A stretch of DNA of 64,000 nt, taken from contig NZ_NPJZ01000001.1 of NCBI RefSeq assembly GCF_002245895.1, forward strand, positions 3,384,501 through 3,448,500, in the 5' to 3' direction. This stretch comes from Rhodococcus sp. OK302. GTDB taxonomy: Bacteria; Actinomycetota; Actinomycetes; Mycobacteriales; Mycobacteriaceae. A program made the translations under genes and the position numbers. The notes beneath the pieces are model-generated. The model made no database searches. It had not been told where the DNA came from and saw only the letters and a program-made list of their open reading frames with translations. Position 1 is the stretch's first letter. Each line of letters opens with the position of its first letter. Positions 1 through 15,000 of the stretch are shown piece after piece.

Positions 1-3000
1 GACAGTTGGCCTACTGGACTGCCGCACTGTCAGACCTGCCAGAAGTATTGGAGATACCCACTGACCGCCCCCGCCCGGCTGTCCGATCTCTCCAAGCGGA
101 CCATTTCGAATTTGGCATCGGTGAAGAGGTTCACGCCGGTGTGGTGGCGCTGGCACGCAATCACAACGCAACGGTCTTCATGACTATGCATGCAGTACTG
201 GCGATTCTGCTGGCACGACTGAGCGGTGGCGACGACATCACGGTCGGGACGCCGATCGCCGGACGTGGTGAGAGGGAACTAGACGACATTGTGGGCATGT
301 TCGTCAACACACTTGTCTTGCGCACACGCATCAACGGAGATGCCACATTCTCCGATGTACTCGGGATGGTCAGGGAAGGCGATCTGGGTGCATTCACCCA
401 TGCGGAAGTCCCGTTCGAACGGGTCGTAGAGGTTTTGAATCCGTCCCGGTCCACCGCATACTCGCCGCTCTTCCAAGTGATGCTGGAGTTCCAGGACATC
501 GAGCGCCCCACACTGGAACTCCCGGGCCTGCAGATTCGGAGTCTTGATGCTCCGATCGACACCACCAACTTCGATCTCCAGTTGACAGTGTCCGAGAACG
601 TCGACGCCGACGGGATTCCAGCTGGAATTACGGCGGAATTCGGTTATGCAACTGATCTTTTCGATGAGGAAACAGTTGCCGGGTTCGCGAGGCGATTCCA
701 GTGCATCCTCGAGACGGTAACCGAGAGCGCTGACGTCAGAGTCGGCGACATCGATATCCTGGGGATCTCCGAGCGCGCTGAACTCGCTCCGGCACCGGGC
801 GGTGAGGCACTAACACCGAGGACGTTGCCGGAACTGTTGGCAGAGGCAACCGCACACGATCCGGATGCCGTGGCGCTAGCCTTCGAGGGACGGGAGGTTT
901 GCTACGGCGAACTCGACGAGCGTTCGAATCAGTTGGCCCGTATGTTGATCGAGCGTGGCGCCGGCCCCGAGACGGTGGTAGCGGTGTGTATACCGCGTTC
1001 TGTCGACGCCATCCTTGCAGTCTGGGCAGTGGCCAAATCCGGGGCGGCGTTTCTTCCGGTAGATCCGAATCATCCGGCTGGGCGGATCGAATACATGCTC
1101 ACGGACTCCGGAGCAGTCTGGGGCGTGACGACGTCGGCGCAACGGGCGGCACTTCCCGACACTGCGGCATGGATCGTGCTGGGCGGAATGGACTGTGAAG
1201 ACCAGCTTGCGAGGTATTCGTCGGCGGCGCTCAGCGATGACGAGCGGACGTCACCGATCCTGATCGACAACCCTGCCTACCTGATCTACACGTCCGGATC
1301 GACGGGAACGCCCAAAGGCGTGGTCACCACGCACCGCGGTCTGTCCAATTTTGCGGCCCAAGAGTGGGAGACGTTTGCGACTTCGGTCCGCTCCAGAACA
1401 CTGCATTTTGCGTCGCCGAGCTTCGATGCGTCAGTTCTCGAGTTGCTGCTGGCGATCGGTGCGGGCGCCACGATGGTGATCGCTCCGCCAACGGTCCTCG
1501 GCGGTGCCGAGTTGGCGGATCTGTTGGAATCACAGCAGGTCACCCACTGCTTTGTTACTCCGGCGGCGCTCGCGTCGGTTGATCCCGCTGGTCTCACTGC
1601 CCTCGAATGTGTTGTGACCGGCGGCGAGGCCTGTCCTCCCGAGTTGGTCGCCCAATGGGCACGAGGTCGGCGAATGTTCAACGCGTACGGGCCAACCGAA
1701 GCGACGGTCGTCTCCAGTATCAGTGGCCAACTGGTGGCGGAGGCGCCGGTGACCATTGGTGCGCCGACTCGGGGGTTCACAGAGGCAGTACTGGATTCTC
1801 GGTTGCAACCCGTGCCGGCGGGTGTCACCGGTGAGTTGTATCTCGCCGGTCCGGCTCTCGCTCGTGGTTATCATCAGCGGTTCCCGCTGACCGCCGAACA
1901 CTTTGTCGCCAATCCGTTCGGCCCGGCAGGAAGTCGGATGTATCGAACCGGCGATCGGGTGCGGTGGACGGCCGATCAACAGTTGGAATATCTCGGACGT
2001 ACCGATTCCCAGGTGAAGATCCGCGGATTCCGGATCGAACGCGGCGAAGTCGAGTCGGCACTGCTGGCACACGACGATGTAGCCCAAGCCGTGACGCAGG
2101 TGTGGAACGGAGACATCGGTGACAGCGGCGGTGGTCGGCTGATCGGTTACCTGGTACCGGAATCCGGCACCAGAATCGATTCGAGAGCCGTTCTGGACTT
2201 TGTCAGTGGACAATTGGCGTCGTACATGGTGCCGGCAGCGCTGGTAGTGCTCGACACGCTTCCCTTGACGGTGCACGGAAAGCTCAACCGCTCAGCACTT
2301 CCCGCACCGGACTTCGCTGCAGCGGTGTCTACGAACCGACCCCCGAGAACCGAGACCGAGAAACTCCTTGCCGGACTGTTCACGGACGTCCTTCGCCTGG
2401 ACTCGGTGGGCGTGGACGACTCCTTCTTCGCTCTCGGCGGCGACAGCATCATGTCGATACAGTTGGTGGCCCGTGCCAGAGACGCCGGCGTTATCCTCTC
2501 TCCCCGAGATGTATTCGACAGACGAACTGTCGCGAGGCTTGCCGAGGCAGCGAGTTTCGATCATGACCGCACGGTCGGCCTCGACGAGTTGACGGGCGCC
2601 GGGGTCGGGCCCCTGCCACTGACACCCGTATCGCGATGGATGCTCGAACGTAGTGGGGGACAAGTCGACAAGTTCTCCCAGTCACTGTTGCTGGCAGCCC
2701 CAGTCGGACTCACCTACGACGTACTTGTTCGAGCGGTCGGAGCGGTACTGGACCGGCACGACATGCTCCGTGCGCGCCTTCTCCCGGAAATGCGCGCCGG
2801 TATGGAAGTGCTGCCGACGGGTACGGCGACAGCGGAGGCACTGGTGCGGCGGGTGCCGGTCGATACGGTGCAGGGAGATGATTTCATCGCACTCGCGGAA
2901 ACCGAACTCGCCGCGGCGGCCGACCATTTGAATCCAGCCACTGCCGAGATGGTGCGCGTGGTCTGGTTCGATGCCCCGAACGAAAGCGGACGACTCCTTG

Positions 3001-6000
3001 TTGTCGTGAACCACCTGGTGGTCGACGGTGTCTCCTGGCGCATTCTCATCTCCGATCTCGCCTTGGCCTGCAGCCACATTCAGAGTGGTGCCTCTCCGGC
3101 GCTGCCAGCAGTGGGTACGTCGATGCGGCGGTGGACCCACGGTCTGCTCGATGCCGCGCAGCAACGTACTCCCGAACTGGAACTGTGGAAGAACATCTTG
3201 GACGGCCGCGATCCGCTGATCGGTTCGCGCCCACTGGATCCCGTCACCGATGTCGATTCAACCGTGGATACCGTGAGCGTCGAAGTATCGTCGAGCGTGA
3301 CCAGCGCTCTGCTGACCGCACTTCCGGAAGCTGTTCACGGAAGCGTGGGTGACGGCCTGCTCACGGCCCTGGCGATGGCACTGATTACCTGGCGACGACG
3401 CCAGGGCGGCACGGTCGAGGATGCGTTGATCAACCTCGAAGGGCACGGTCGCGAGGAGCAAGTCGTCGACGGCGCAGACTTGTCTCGCACTGTCGGGTGG
3501 TTCACCACGCTGTATCCGGCGCGGTTGGATCTGACCGGAATCGATATCGACGACGCCATGGCAGGCGGTAGCGCGGCGGGGCAGGCGATCAAAGCAGTCA
3601 AGGAGCAGTTGCTCGCGATCCCGGATCACGGAATCGGCTTCGGACTATTGCGCTATCTCGACAGTGAGTCGTCAGAGTCATTATCTCGATTCCGCTCTCC
3701 GCAAGTCAGTTTCAACTATCTCGGGCGAGTAGCTAGCTCGGACGGGACTCAGGACTGGCTGCCGGTGACGGGCAGCCGTCAGCTCGGCGGAACCCAAAAT
3801 CCCGAAATGCCGGTCGCATCGGCAATCGATATCAACGCTTTCGTTGACGACAGCCCGGACGGGCCTGGTCTTCGGGCGTCGTTTGCTTTCCCGCGGGGAG
3901 TGCTCAGCGAAGCCGAGATTACGGAGTTCACGGAACTGTGGCACCGCGCCCTGGGAGGGCTCGCTGCGTACACGTCACGGCCGGATGCGGGCGGACTGAC
4001 GCCGTCCGATGTTCCGCTGGTGACGGTGAGCCAGCAGCAGATCGAGCGATGGGAGGCACAGTTTCCGGCATTGGAGGATGTTTGGTCGCTGTCTCCGTTG
4101 CAGTCCGGACTGCTGTTCCACGCGGCGCTGGCCGCGTCCTCGATGGATGTGTACACAGCGCAGTTGCGCATCAATCTCGAGGGCCGGGTTGACGCCGGGC
4201 GTCTGCGGACTGCGGCGGCCGGGTTGCTGGCCAGGCATCCGAATCTGCGAACCGCGTTTGTCTACGACGACGAGGGGGTGCCCGCGCAAGTGGTTGTCGA
4301 TGACGTGGAGGTGCCGTGGCGGGCGGTGGATCTCAGCGCCAGCGGGACTGACATCGAATCGGAACTTGCACGGGCGCTCGACGCAGACCGCCGCGCCCGG
4401 TTCGATCTTGCAGCGCCGCCGCACCTGCGACTGACACTCTTCCGAACCGCGCCAGAGCAATTCGTTCTGGCGATAACGAATCACCACATCATCTTGGACG
4501 GCTGGTCGATGCCGTTGCTGGTGCGCGAGTTGTTGACGCGCTACGCCGCCGATGGAACTCCAGCAGGTCTGCCGAATCCACCCTCGTACCGCTCCTATTT
4601 GGAATGGTTGGCGAACCGTGACCGCGAAGCGACGTCGAGCGCTTGGGAAGCTGCGCTCGACGGCCTCGAGGAGCCGACGTTACTGGCACCACCGGGCTCT
4701 GCCGCAGCCTACGGTGTGCCTGAAGACGTTGATATCGTGCTGCCGGATACCGTGCGTGACGCGCTCGCCGAGGTTGTTCGCAGCGGTGGGATCACGATGA
4801 ACACAGTGGTTCAGGCAGCGTGGGGAGTTCTCCTGTCCCGCTTGCTCTCTCGCGACGATGTCATATTCGGTACCACCGTCGCGGGTCGCCCGCCGCAACT
4901 GCCCGGCGTCGAGAACATGATGGGGCTCTTCATCAACACGTTGCCGGTCCGCGTGCGGATTAGCCCGGAGGAGTCGCTCGCGCAACTGCTCACCCGATTG
5001 CAGGGCGAACAGTCGAGGCTCCTCGACTATCACGAGGTCAGCCTTGGCGAGGTGCAGTCGCGCGCGGGTCTGGGCAACCTCTTCGACACGTTGTCCGTGT
5101 TCGAGTCGTACCCCGTCGACAAATCCGGGTTGGACGAGAACAGCGACATCGTCGGTATGCGCGTCACCGACCTTGATGCGCGCGACGCCACTCACTACCC
5201 GATCACACTGCTGTCGATCCTCGAACCCAGCCTACGGTTGAGTCTGCGCTATCAGCCGGGAATCTTCGACCGCGCGACGATGACAATGCTTGGCGAACGC
5301 TTGGTTCGGATTCTCGAGACCATCGCCGACGACGTGAGTACTCCGGTCGGTGAGGTCGACATCTTTGTTTCGGGTGAGCGGGAGTTGGTACTCGATTCGT
5401 GGAATGCGACGGGGCATGCGTTGCCGGGGGTGACGTTGGCGGATCTGTTTGATGCGCAGGTGGCGCGGACTCCGGGTGCTGTTGCGGTGGTGTTCGAGGG
5501 TACGGCGTTGTCGTATCGGGAGTTTGATGCTCGGGTGAATCGGTTGGCGAGGTTTTTGATTTCGGTGGGGGTGGGGCCGGAGGTGTCGGTGGGGGTTGCG
5601 GTGGGGCGCAGTGTGGAGTTGTTGGTGGCGATTTATGCGGTGGTGAAGGCGGGTGGGGCGTATGTGCCGGTAGATGTGGATCAGCCGGTGGAGCGTGTGG
5701 GGTTTGCGGTGTCGTCGGCGGGTGCGGTGTTGATTTTGACGGTTTCCGGTGGCGGTGGTGGGTTGCCGGTGGGGGTTCGGGTTGTCGAGCTTGATGTTGT
5801 TGATGTGTCGGGGTTTTCGTCGGTTCGGGTGACGGATGCGGATCGGGTGGCGCGGTTGTTGCCGGAGCATCCGGCGTATGTGATGTTTACGTCGGGTTCG
5901 ACGGGTCGTCCGAAGGGGGTGGTGGTGCCGCAGGTGGGGGTGGTGAATCGGTTGTTGTGGATGCAGGATCGGTACCCGTTGTCTTCGGATGATGTGGTGT

Positions 6001-9000
6001 TGCAGAAGACGCCGGTGACGTTTGATGTGTCGGTGTGGGAGTTGTTCTGGCCGTTGATTGTTGGTGCTCGGGTGGTGGTTGCGGTTGCGGGTGGGCATCG
6101 TGATCCGGTGTATTTGTCTCGGGTGATTGTGGGGCAGGCGGTGACGGTGGTGCATTTTGTGCCGTCGATGTTGGATGTTTTTGTGGCGGAGTCGGGTGCG
6201 GCGGCGTGTGTGGGGTTGCGGCGGGTGTTTGCGTCGGGTGAGTCGTTGTCGGTGGTGTCGGCGGTGCGGTTGCGTGATGTGTTGCCGGGTGTTGAGTTGC
6301 ATAATTTGTATGGTCCGACGGAGGCGTCGGTGGATGTGACGTTTCATGAGTTCGGGTCGGGTGTTGTTGGGGTTGGGTCGGTTCCGATCGGTGTGCCGGT
6401 GTGGAATACGCGGGTGTTTGTGTTGGATTCGCGGTTGCGTCCGGTGCCGGTGGGTGTGGTGGGGGAGTTGTATCTCGGTGGTGTGCAGTTGGCGCGGGGG
6501 TATGTGGGTCGGGCTGATTTGACGGCGGATCGGTTTGTGGCGGATCCGTTCGGGGGGTCGGGTTCTCGTTTGTATCGGTCGGGGGATGTGGTGCGGTGGG
6601 TGCGGTTGAGCGGAGCGAGGGGGGATGTTGCTAGCTCGAGCGGAGTGAGGGGGGATGTTGCTAGCTCTGGTGAGTTGGAGTATGTGGGGCGTAGTGATTT
6701 TCAGGTGAAGTTGCGGGGGCAGCGCGTCGAACTGGGTGAGGTGGAGGCGGTGTTGTTGCGTCAGGTGGGGGTGGCGCAGGCGGTGGTGGTGTTGCGGGGT
6801 GGTGTTGGTGGGGAGTATTTGGCGGGGTTTGTGGTGCCGGTGAGTGGGGTGTCGTTGGATGTGGGGGTGGTGTTGGGGGGTGTGGCGGCGGAGTTGGTGG
6901 GGTTTATGGTGCCGTCGGTGTTGGTGGTGTTGTCGGGGTTGCCGGTGACGGTGAATGGGAAGTTGGATCGAAAAGCATTACCGGATACCGGTTTCAGTGG
7001 AACCACCTTTCGTTCGCCCAGCTCGCCAACGGAGCAGGCGGTGGCCACGGCCTTCGCTGATGTGCTCGGCGTAGAGCGCATCAGCGCGGATGACAGTTTC
7101 TTCGATCTTGGGGGAGACTCACTCAGCGCCGCCCGGGCGGTGGCGCGCATCAACAGTGCCCTGGGTTCAACGTTGAGTATCGCGGCATTGTTCGACGCAC
7201 CAGTAGTGTCCGCGTTGGCTGTGTGGGTCGAATCGACAGCGCAGACTACTGCGGGTGTCGCGATGCTCAGCGGGAGGACGCGACCCGATCGGATTCCCCT
7301 TTCCCTTGCGCAACAGCGGATGTGGTTTGTCAATCAATTCGACACGTCCTCGCCGGCCTATAACATCCCCGTCGCGCTGCGGTTGGAAGGTGTGCTCGAT
7401 CCAGATGCGTTGCGAGCGGCGCTCGGTGACGTCATCGAACGACACGAGTCTCTGCGTACCGTATTTCCCGGCTCTTCGGATGGGCCTCGACAGACGATTG
7501 CCGATCCCGCCACCGTTGTTCTGGACCTGAGTCCGGTGCACGTGTCCGACGGAGAATTGCGATCCGCGCTCGATCACTTCTTCGGCGTCGGATTCGACGT
7601 CTCCGAAGAACTTCCGCTCCGGGTGAAGTTGCTGAGGCTTGCCCCGGAGCGGCATGTCTTTGCCATCGTCGTCCATCACATTGCTGCCGACGGCGTCTCA
7701 ATGGCGCCCTTGGCGCGGGATTTGATGCTCGCCTATTCCGCCCGTACACGGCAACAGTTGCCGGAGTGGGAACCACTGCCAGTGCAGTATGCCGATTACA
7801 CCCTGTGGCAGCGCGAGGTGCTGGGCACGGATGCGCAGGCGGGTTCGGAGGTGTCGGGCCAGCTCGACTACTGGACGCGGACATTGTCGGGAATCCCGGA
7901 ACTACTGCAGTTGCCGCTGGATCGACCGCGGCCCGCACAACGGTCCGTAGCCGGCGGAGTCGTTGCATTCGACATCGAACCCGCACTGCATCGGACACTG
8001 ATAAATCTTGCGCACCACAGTAATTCGTCACTGTTCATGGTGATGCACGCCGCATTGGTGGTGCTACTGGAAAGGTTGTCAGGATCGGATGATGTGGTCG
8101 TGGGAACTCCGGTAGCAGGCCGCGGCCGCCGGGAACTCGACGGCGTCGTGGGGATGTTTGTCAACACACTTGTCCTGCGTACTCACGTCGACTCAGGGTC
8201 CACATTCGCCGATGTTCTCAGCAGTGTGCGAGCGGCGGACCTCGGTGCACTCGAGCACGCGGACATTCCGTTCGAACGTCTGGTGGACGAGCTTGCCCCC
8301 GAGCGATCGACTGCGCACGCACCGCTCTTTCAGGTGTTACTCGAATTCCAGAACAGCACTGCACTGCGCCTGGAACTGCCTGGACTTGCCGTCCGGTCGA
8401 TCGATGTGGATCTGGACGTTGCGAAATTTGATTTGCAGCTGAGCCTGATGGAGCGTGTCGACGAGCATGGTGCGCCGGCGGGGATCAGCGCCGGCTTCCG
8501 GTACGCGTCCGACGTATTCGATCGTGAGTCAGTGCAGCGGATCTCAGAGCGATACCTGAGAGTAGTGGAGAGCGTCACCACCGATCCGGCCAAGCCCGTG
8601 GGGGATATCGACATCCTGCGCGCGGCGGAACATGTGCTCACGTCAGCGAATCGCCTGGGAACGTCGGCGACCTTGGCGGAACTATTTGATCAGGCGGTGG
8701 TGTTGTCGGGCGATACCGTGGCGGTATCACCAGGCGACTCCGCCGCCGTGACATACGGGGAACTCGACGCGCGAGCGAACCGGCTCGCAAGGCTCCTCGT
8801 GGCTCGGGGCGTAGCTGCAGAATCGCGAGTGGCCGTGGCGATGACAACTTCGGTCGATCTTGTTGTCGCCATTCTGGCAGTGGTGAAGTCCGGCGCCGGT
8901 TACGTACCCGTGGACGTGACCTCTCCGACAGAGCGGTTGGCCTTCATTCTCGGTGATGCACGGCCGCGGTGTGTACTCACCACTACTGCGGACTCGGATG

Positions 9001-12000
9001 CAGTTGACAACTTCGATCTCCCGATGATCATGCTCGACGATCCGGAGACAGTGTCTGCGCTGCAGCGGTTTTCGTCACTGCCGGTGGAAAACGCAGACCG
9101 GCAGGGCTCGCTGCATCCCGACTCGGTGGCTTACATCATCTACACGTCGGGTTCTACCGGGCAGCCGAAGGGCGTACAGGTTTCGCATCGCAACGTGGCC
9201 ACCTTGCTGGCCAACACCCAGTCGCTCTTCGGATTCGGGCCGACTGATGTGTGGACGATGTTCCATTCCTCCGCATTCGACTTCTCGGTGTGGGAAATGT
9301 GGGGAGCGCTCTGCCACGGTGGTCGACTGGTGCTGGTCGACTACTTCACGGCACGCTCACCCGCGAAGTTCCTGGACCTACTGCGCGAGCAACGCGTCAC
9401 CGTCCTCAATCAGACGCCCACTGCCTTCTATCAGTTGGCGGAAGCGGATCGTCTCGCCGGTACTCCCGATCTGGCATTGCGGTACGTGATCTTCGGTGGG
9501 GAAGCCCTCGAATTCGGGCATCTGAAACGCTGGTACGAGCGACGAGATGAAACAGCACCGGTTCTGGTCAACATGTACGGCATCACCGAAACAACGGTGC
9601 ATGTCAGCCATCTGGAGATCGACCGTGACCGGGCGGCACACGAGTCCGCGTCGGTGATCGGCCACGGCCTGCCCGGACTGCGGGTCTACGTGCTCGACGG
9701 ACGACTCCATCCGGTGCCGCCCGGTGTTATCGGGGAAATGTACGTCTCCGGTGCGCAGGTCTCGCGCGGATATCTCGGCCGGTCCGCCCTCACCGCTTCC
9801 CGGTTTGTTCCCGACCCCTTCACTCCCGGATCGCGGATGTACCGGTCGGGTGATCTCGGCCGGTGGAACGCGAACGAAATGTTGGAGTACCTTGGGCGCA
9901 ACGATTTCCAGGTTCAGGTGAAGGGCTATCGCATCGAACTCGGTGAGGTGGAGTCTGCACTGCTCGCGTGCGGCGGGGTTGCGCAATCGGCGGTGACAGC
10001 GCTCGGGGATCGATTGGTCGGGTATGTGGTGCCGGAGAACGGTGCGGTGATCGATCCGGCCGCGATCGTCGATGCAGTGGCGCAGAGACTGGCGTCGTAC
10101 ATGGTGCCGGCGGCAGTGCTGGTCTTGGGCGAGTTGCCGCTGACGCTGAATGGCAAACTGGATCGAAAAGCCCTACCCGAAGCAGACTTCGGAAAGAATG
10201 TGACACCGAGCCGGCTGCCGGTCACCGACACCGAACGTGTCCTGGCAGAACTGTTCGCGCAGGTTCTGGGTCTCGATTCCGTCGGCGTCCACGACTCGTT
10301 TTTCACGATCGGTGGGGATTCGATCATGTCGATCCAGCTGGTCACCCGAGCTAAAGCTGCCGGAGTAGTGATCTCGCCGCGTGATGTGTTCGATCGCAAA
10401 ACTGTTGCGGCACTAGCCGAGATAGCGGGGACAGCCGACGAGGTGAGTGTCCTCCCGGAACTGGGAGGTGGCGGCATCGGCGAAATTCCGTTGACACCGA
10501 TCGCGTCGTGGATGCTCGGACGAGGCGGGGATTTCCGTCGTTATTCACAGTCAGCGCTGTTCACGATTCCCGCAACACTGGACGTAGACACCTTGACGCG
10601 GGCACTGCAGGTCGTGGTGGACCGACACGATCTACTGCGGGCGAAGGTGTTCCGCACCGACAGCACTGAAACCGGTTGGCGGATGGTGGTACAGGCCGAA
10701 GGGGCGGTGCGTGCGGCCGCGGTGGTCCGTCGGGTGCAGGGATCCGGAGTAGACGCCGAGTGTGCGGCGCGGGAACTCGGCGCGGCTCTCGATCGCCTCG
10801 ATCCTGCGTCGGGCGTGATGCTGCAGGTGGTCTGGCTGGACAGCGAAGACAGCGAAGACAGTGAAGACAGCGACGATCGGGACGACAGCACCGCCGCGAG
10901 GTTGCTGATCGCGGTCCATCATCTAGCGATGGACGGCGTGTCCTGGCGGATCCTGATACCCGACCTCGTCAGTGCGTGTGCGCAACTGCAGTCCGGTTCG
11001 GAGCCGACGCTCGAGCCTGCCGGGACATCGATGCGCCGGTGGGCGCACGCACTCGTCGACTCCGCCCACGATCCTCGCCGTATTGCCGAACTCGAGTTGT
11101 GGCGAGGAATGCTGGATGCATCCGATCCGATGCTGGGTTCGCGGCCACTGGCCCCTTCCGATACCGCCGTTGACATTGAGGTACGACTTCCGCCTTCACT
11201 GACCGAGGCGCTATTGACGACAGTGCCGGCAGCCTTCCACGGCAGCGTGGGCGACGGATTGCTGACGGCGCTTGCTTTGGCGTTGATCCGTTGGCGTCGA
11301 CGCCGTGAGATCGAGTTGGCAGAAGTACTTCTGAGCCTCGAGGGCCACGGACGAGAAGAGCAGTTGGCGCCCGGAGCGGACCTCTCTCGCACAATCGGAT
11401 GGTTCACCACCATCTTCCCCCTGCGACTCGATCTGCGCGGTGTGGATCTTGACGACGCCTTCGCCGGGGGTCCGTCCGCCGGTGCCGCGATCAAGAAGGT
11501 GAAGGAACAACTTCTCGCGGTTCCCGATCACGGTATCGGTTTCGGTCTCCTTCGATATCTGAATACTGATACCGCCCACGCACTTTCATCTCAGGCGATG
11601 CCTCAGATCAGTTTCAACTACCTCGGGAGAATGGGCGCGAGCTCTACCCGGAGCGCCGACGGCTGGGTGCCGATCGAGGAACCCGGACTGCGTGAACGGT
11701 TGACTGCGGACATGCCCCTTGCTGCCGTTGTCGATGTCAATGCAATGACCGTCGACACCGATGACGGCCCCGTGTTGACCTCGACGTGGACGTTCCCGCC
11801 GGGCGTCATCACCCGCGAGGAGGTTGATGAACTTGCGCAGGGGTGGGCACAGGCGCTGCACGCTCTGGGCGCACATGCACAAGCTGGTGGGACTGGATTC
11901 ACGCCGTCGGATTTTGATCTCGTTGAACTTCGGCAGGATGGTATCGATGAACTCGAGAGCCGCGTTCCAGACCTGAGTGACGTGTTGTCACTGTCGCCGC

Positions 12001-15000
12001 TGCAGGCCGGCATGCACTTTCACGCGGAACTTGCCGACGAGTCCGTCGACGCCTATCTGGTGCAGGTGAGCCTTGAACTGGTCGGCTCCGTGGATGCGCC
12101 TCGGTTGCGCCGTGCGGCCGACACCCTACTGAACCGGCACTCCAACTTGCGCACCGCATTTCTGCACGACGCCGAGGGCAACACGATTCAAGTTGTACGG
12201 GCACGGGTGGAAATACCGTGGACTGAAGTGGATCTGACCACACCCGAATCGAGTGCGATGGATGTAGAGCGGATCCTCGGTGATGACAGGCTCCGCCCGT
12301 TCGAGATGACACGGGCTCCGTTGATTCGGTTCTTGGTGATCAAGACTGCACCGGATAACTACCTACTGGTGTTGACCAACCATCACATTCTTCTCGACGG
12401 GTGGTCGATGCCGCTGCTGATTACGGAGTTGCTGACGCTCTATGCCACGGATGGAGACCAAACCTCGCTGCCCCGGGTGCGCGGGTATCGCGATTATCTG
12501 GAGTGGATGAAGAACCGAGATCAGGGTGCTTCGCGAGAGATGTGGGCGCAGGCCCTGGCCGGGGTAGACGGGCCGACGTTGCTACTTCCCTCTGAAAGGG
12601 GGCAGCAGCAGCTGTCGACGATTTCTCAGGAGCGGGTTTTTGACCTGGCCGAGGACCAGACCGCACGGATCCTCGACGTCGCGCGCTCGCGTGGGCTGAC
12701 CGTCAACACGATTGTTCAGGTGTCGTGGGGGATTGTGCTCGCCGCGTTGACCGGCCGCGACGACGTGGTGTTCGGTGCCACGGTCTCGGGACGGCCGCCC
12801 GAACTGGCCGGCATCGAGACGATGGTCGGACTGTTCATCAACACGCTTCCCATCCGAATCAGGTTGCTGCCCTCCGAATCTCTGGGCGATGTGCTCGAGC
12901 GGGTTCAGGCCGAGCAGGCTGCGTTGTTGGATCACCACTACATCGGCCTGGCTGACATTCGGCGGGCAGCGGGACCCGAGGTCGGATTCGACACTCTGGC
13001 AGTGTTCGAGTCCTATCCGGTGGATCGTGGCGGTTTGACCACCGATACCGATATCGCTGGAATGCGGGTGGTCGGGGTGGACGCAAAAGACGCAGCCCAC
13101 TACCCGTTGAGCCTGGTGGCGTCCGTCGACGCTCGGCTGCGCCTCAAGTTCGAGTACCTTCCAGATGCCCTCGACGCGAATACAATTGACGCCGTCGCGG
13201 GGCGGCTGGTGCAGGCACTCGCCGCCTGCACCGATCCGGACCAGTCGTTGGCGGCGCTGTCGCTGCTGACTGAGCAGGAGCATCGGGATCTAGTGCCGGT
13301 CAGTGGCGGATCGGGCGGGTCCACTCGCACTCTGGCGCAGATTCTCGAAGACGCGGCTGGGCTGGATCCTCGCGCGATTGCGTTGTCCTATAGGGATGTT
13401 GACCTCAGCTACGGCGATCTCGACAAACGATCGAACCGTCTGGCGCGTGTGCTCATCTCGCGAGGCGTCGGCCCGGAAACCTTTGTGGCAATCGGGATAC
13501 CGCGCTCCATTGAGTCGGTCTTGTCGGTATGGGCGGTAGCGAAGACCGGCGCGGCATTTGTGCCCATCGACCCCAGTTACCCGGACGGGCGCATTGTTCA
13601 TATGCTCAGCGATTCCGGAGTCGCGCTCGGTGTGACCACGATGGAGCACCGAGACCGGTTGCCTGGCACCACTGACTGGATGGTTCTCGACGATCCTGAC
13701 TTCGCTCGAGAATGCGCACAGCAATCCGGGAGTCGCGTGCACCGAATCCCCGCAGTTGCGCTCGACAGTGCCGCTTACGTGGTGTACACGTCGGGGTCGA
13801 CGGGCCTGCCGAAGGGTGTGGTGGTTACCCATCGTGGACTGGATAATTTTGCTCGCGATCAGATCGAACGATTCGGAGCGACACCACAATCCCGCACGTT
13901 GCATTTTTCGACACCGAGTTTCGACGGATCGGTGTTCGAGTATCTGCAGGCCTTCGGTGCCGGTGCGACCATGGTGATCGTGCCGACCGACATTTACGGT
14001 GGCAACGAACTGGCGGACCTCGTCAAACGTGAACGGGTCACCCATGCGTTCATCACGACCGCTGCGTTGGCGTCGCTCGATCCGACGGGGCTCGAATCTC
14101 TTGCAGACGTTGTGTTCGGTGGCGAGGCGTGTCCGCCTGAACTCGTTGCCCGGTGGGCCGACCCGGATCTTCGGAATTCCCGAGCGGGAGGTCGGCGGTT
14201 GTATAACGCTTACGGACCGACCGAGACCACCGTCATGTCCAACATCAGCGAACCGATGGTCCCCGAGATGCCGATCACCATCGGTGGGCCCATTCGAGGA
14301 GTGGCGGAACTGGTACTCGATCACCGACTGCAACCAGTCCCGGTGGGAGTTCCGGGCGAGTTGTATCTCGCCGGGGTGGGACTGGCCCGGGGGTATCACC
14401 GCAGGCCGGCCCTTACCGCCGAACGGTTTGTTGCGGACCCGTCGCAGCCCGGAACGCGGATGTATCGCACCGGCGACATCGTGCGATGGACAGCGGAGCA
14501 CAGCCTCGAGTACGTGGGCCGCAGCGACTTCCAGGTCAAGGTGCGGGGGTTCCGGATCGAACCTGGTGAGATCGACACCGTACTCATGTCGGAGCCGAAC
14601 GTCGGATTTGCTGCCACCCTCGCACGCAGTGGCCCTGCCGGCGACACGCTGTTGGCGTCCTACGTTGTTCCGACATCGGGACGCACTCTCGACGGTGCCG
14701 AGCTCACCCGGGCAATTTCCGACCGTCTGCCGGCGCACATGGTGCCGTCGTCGATCACGGTGCTGGAACGCGTTCCACTGACAGCAGTCGGCAAGCTGGA
14801 CCGCGCGGCACTGCCGGAACCCGTCTTCGATTCCCGGGCAGTGCACTACCGGGCTCCGTCCGGCACGATCGAGGTGGCTGTGGCGGGCATCTTCGCGGAG
14901 GTGCTCGGTATCGACGATGTCGGGGCCGACGACGGGTTCTTCGAACTCGGTGGCAACTCTCTGAGCGCTACCCGGGTAATGGCCCGGATCCGAGCGTCTC

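Noticed and set aside
5232..6347. 371-residue open frame on the minus strand inside the NRPS
   Set aside because: It is rich in Arg, His, Pro and Gln only because the sense strand is G/T-biased here; no domain or start signal, and it lies opposite a well-conserved A domain.
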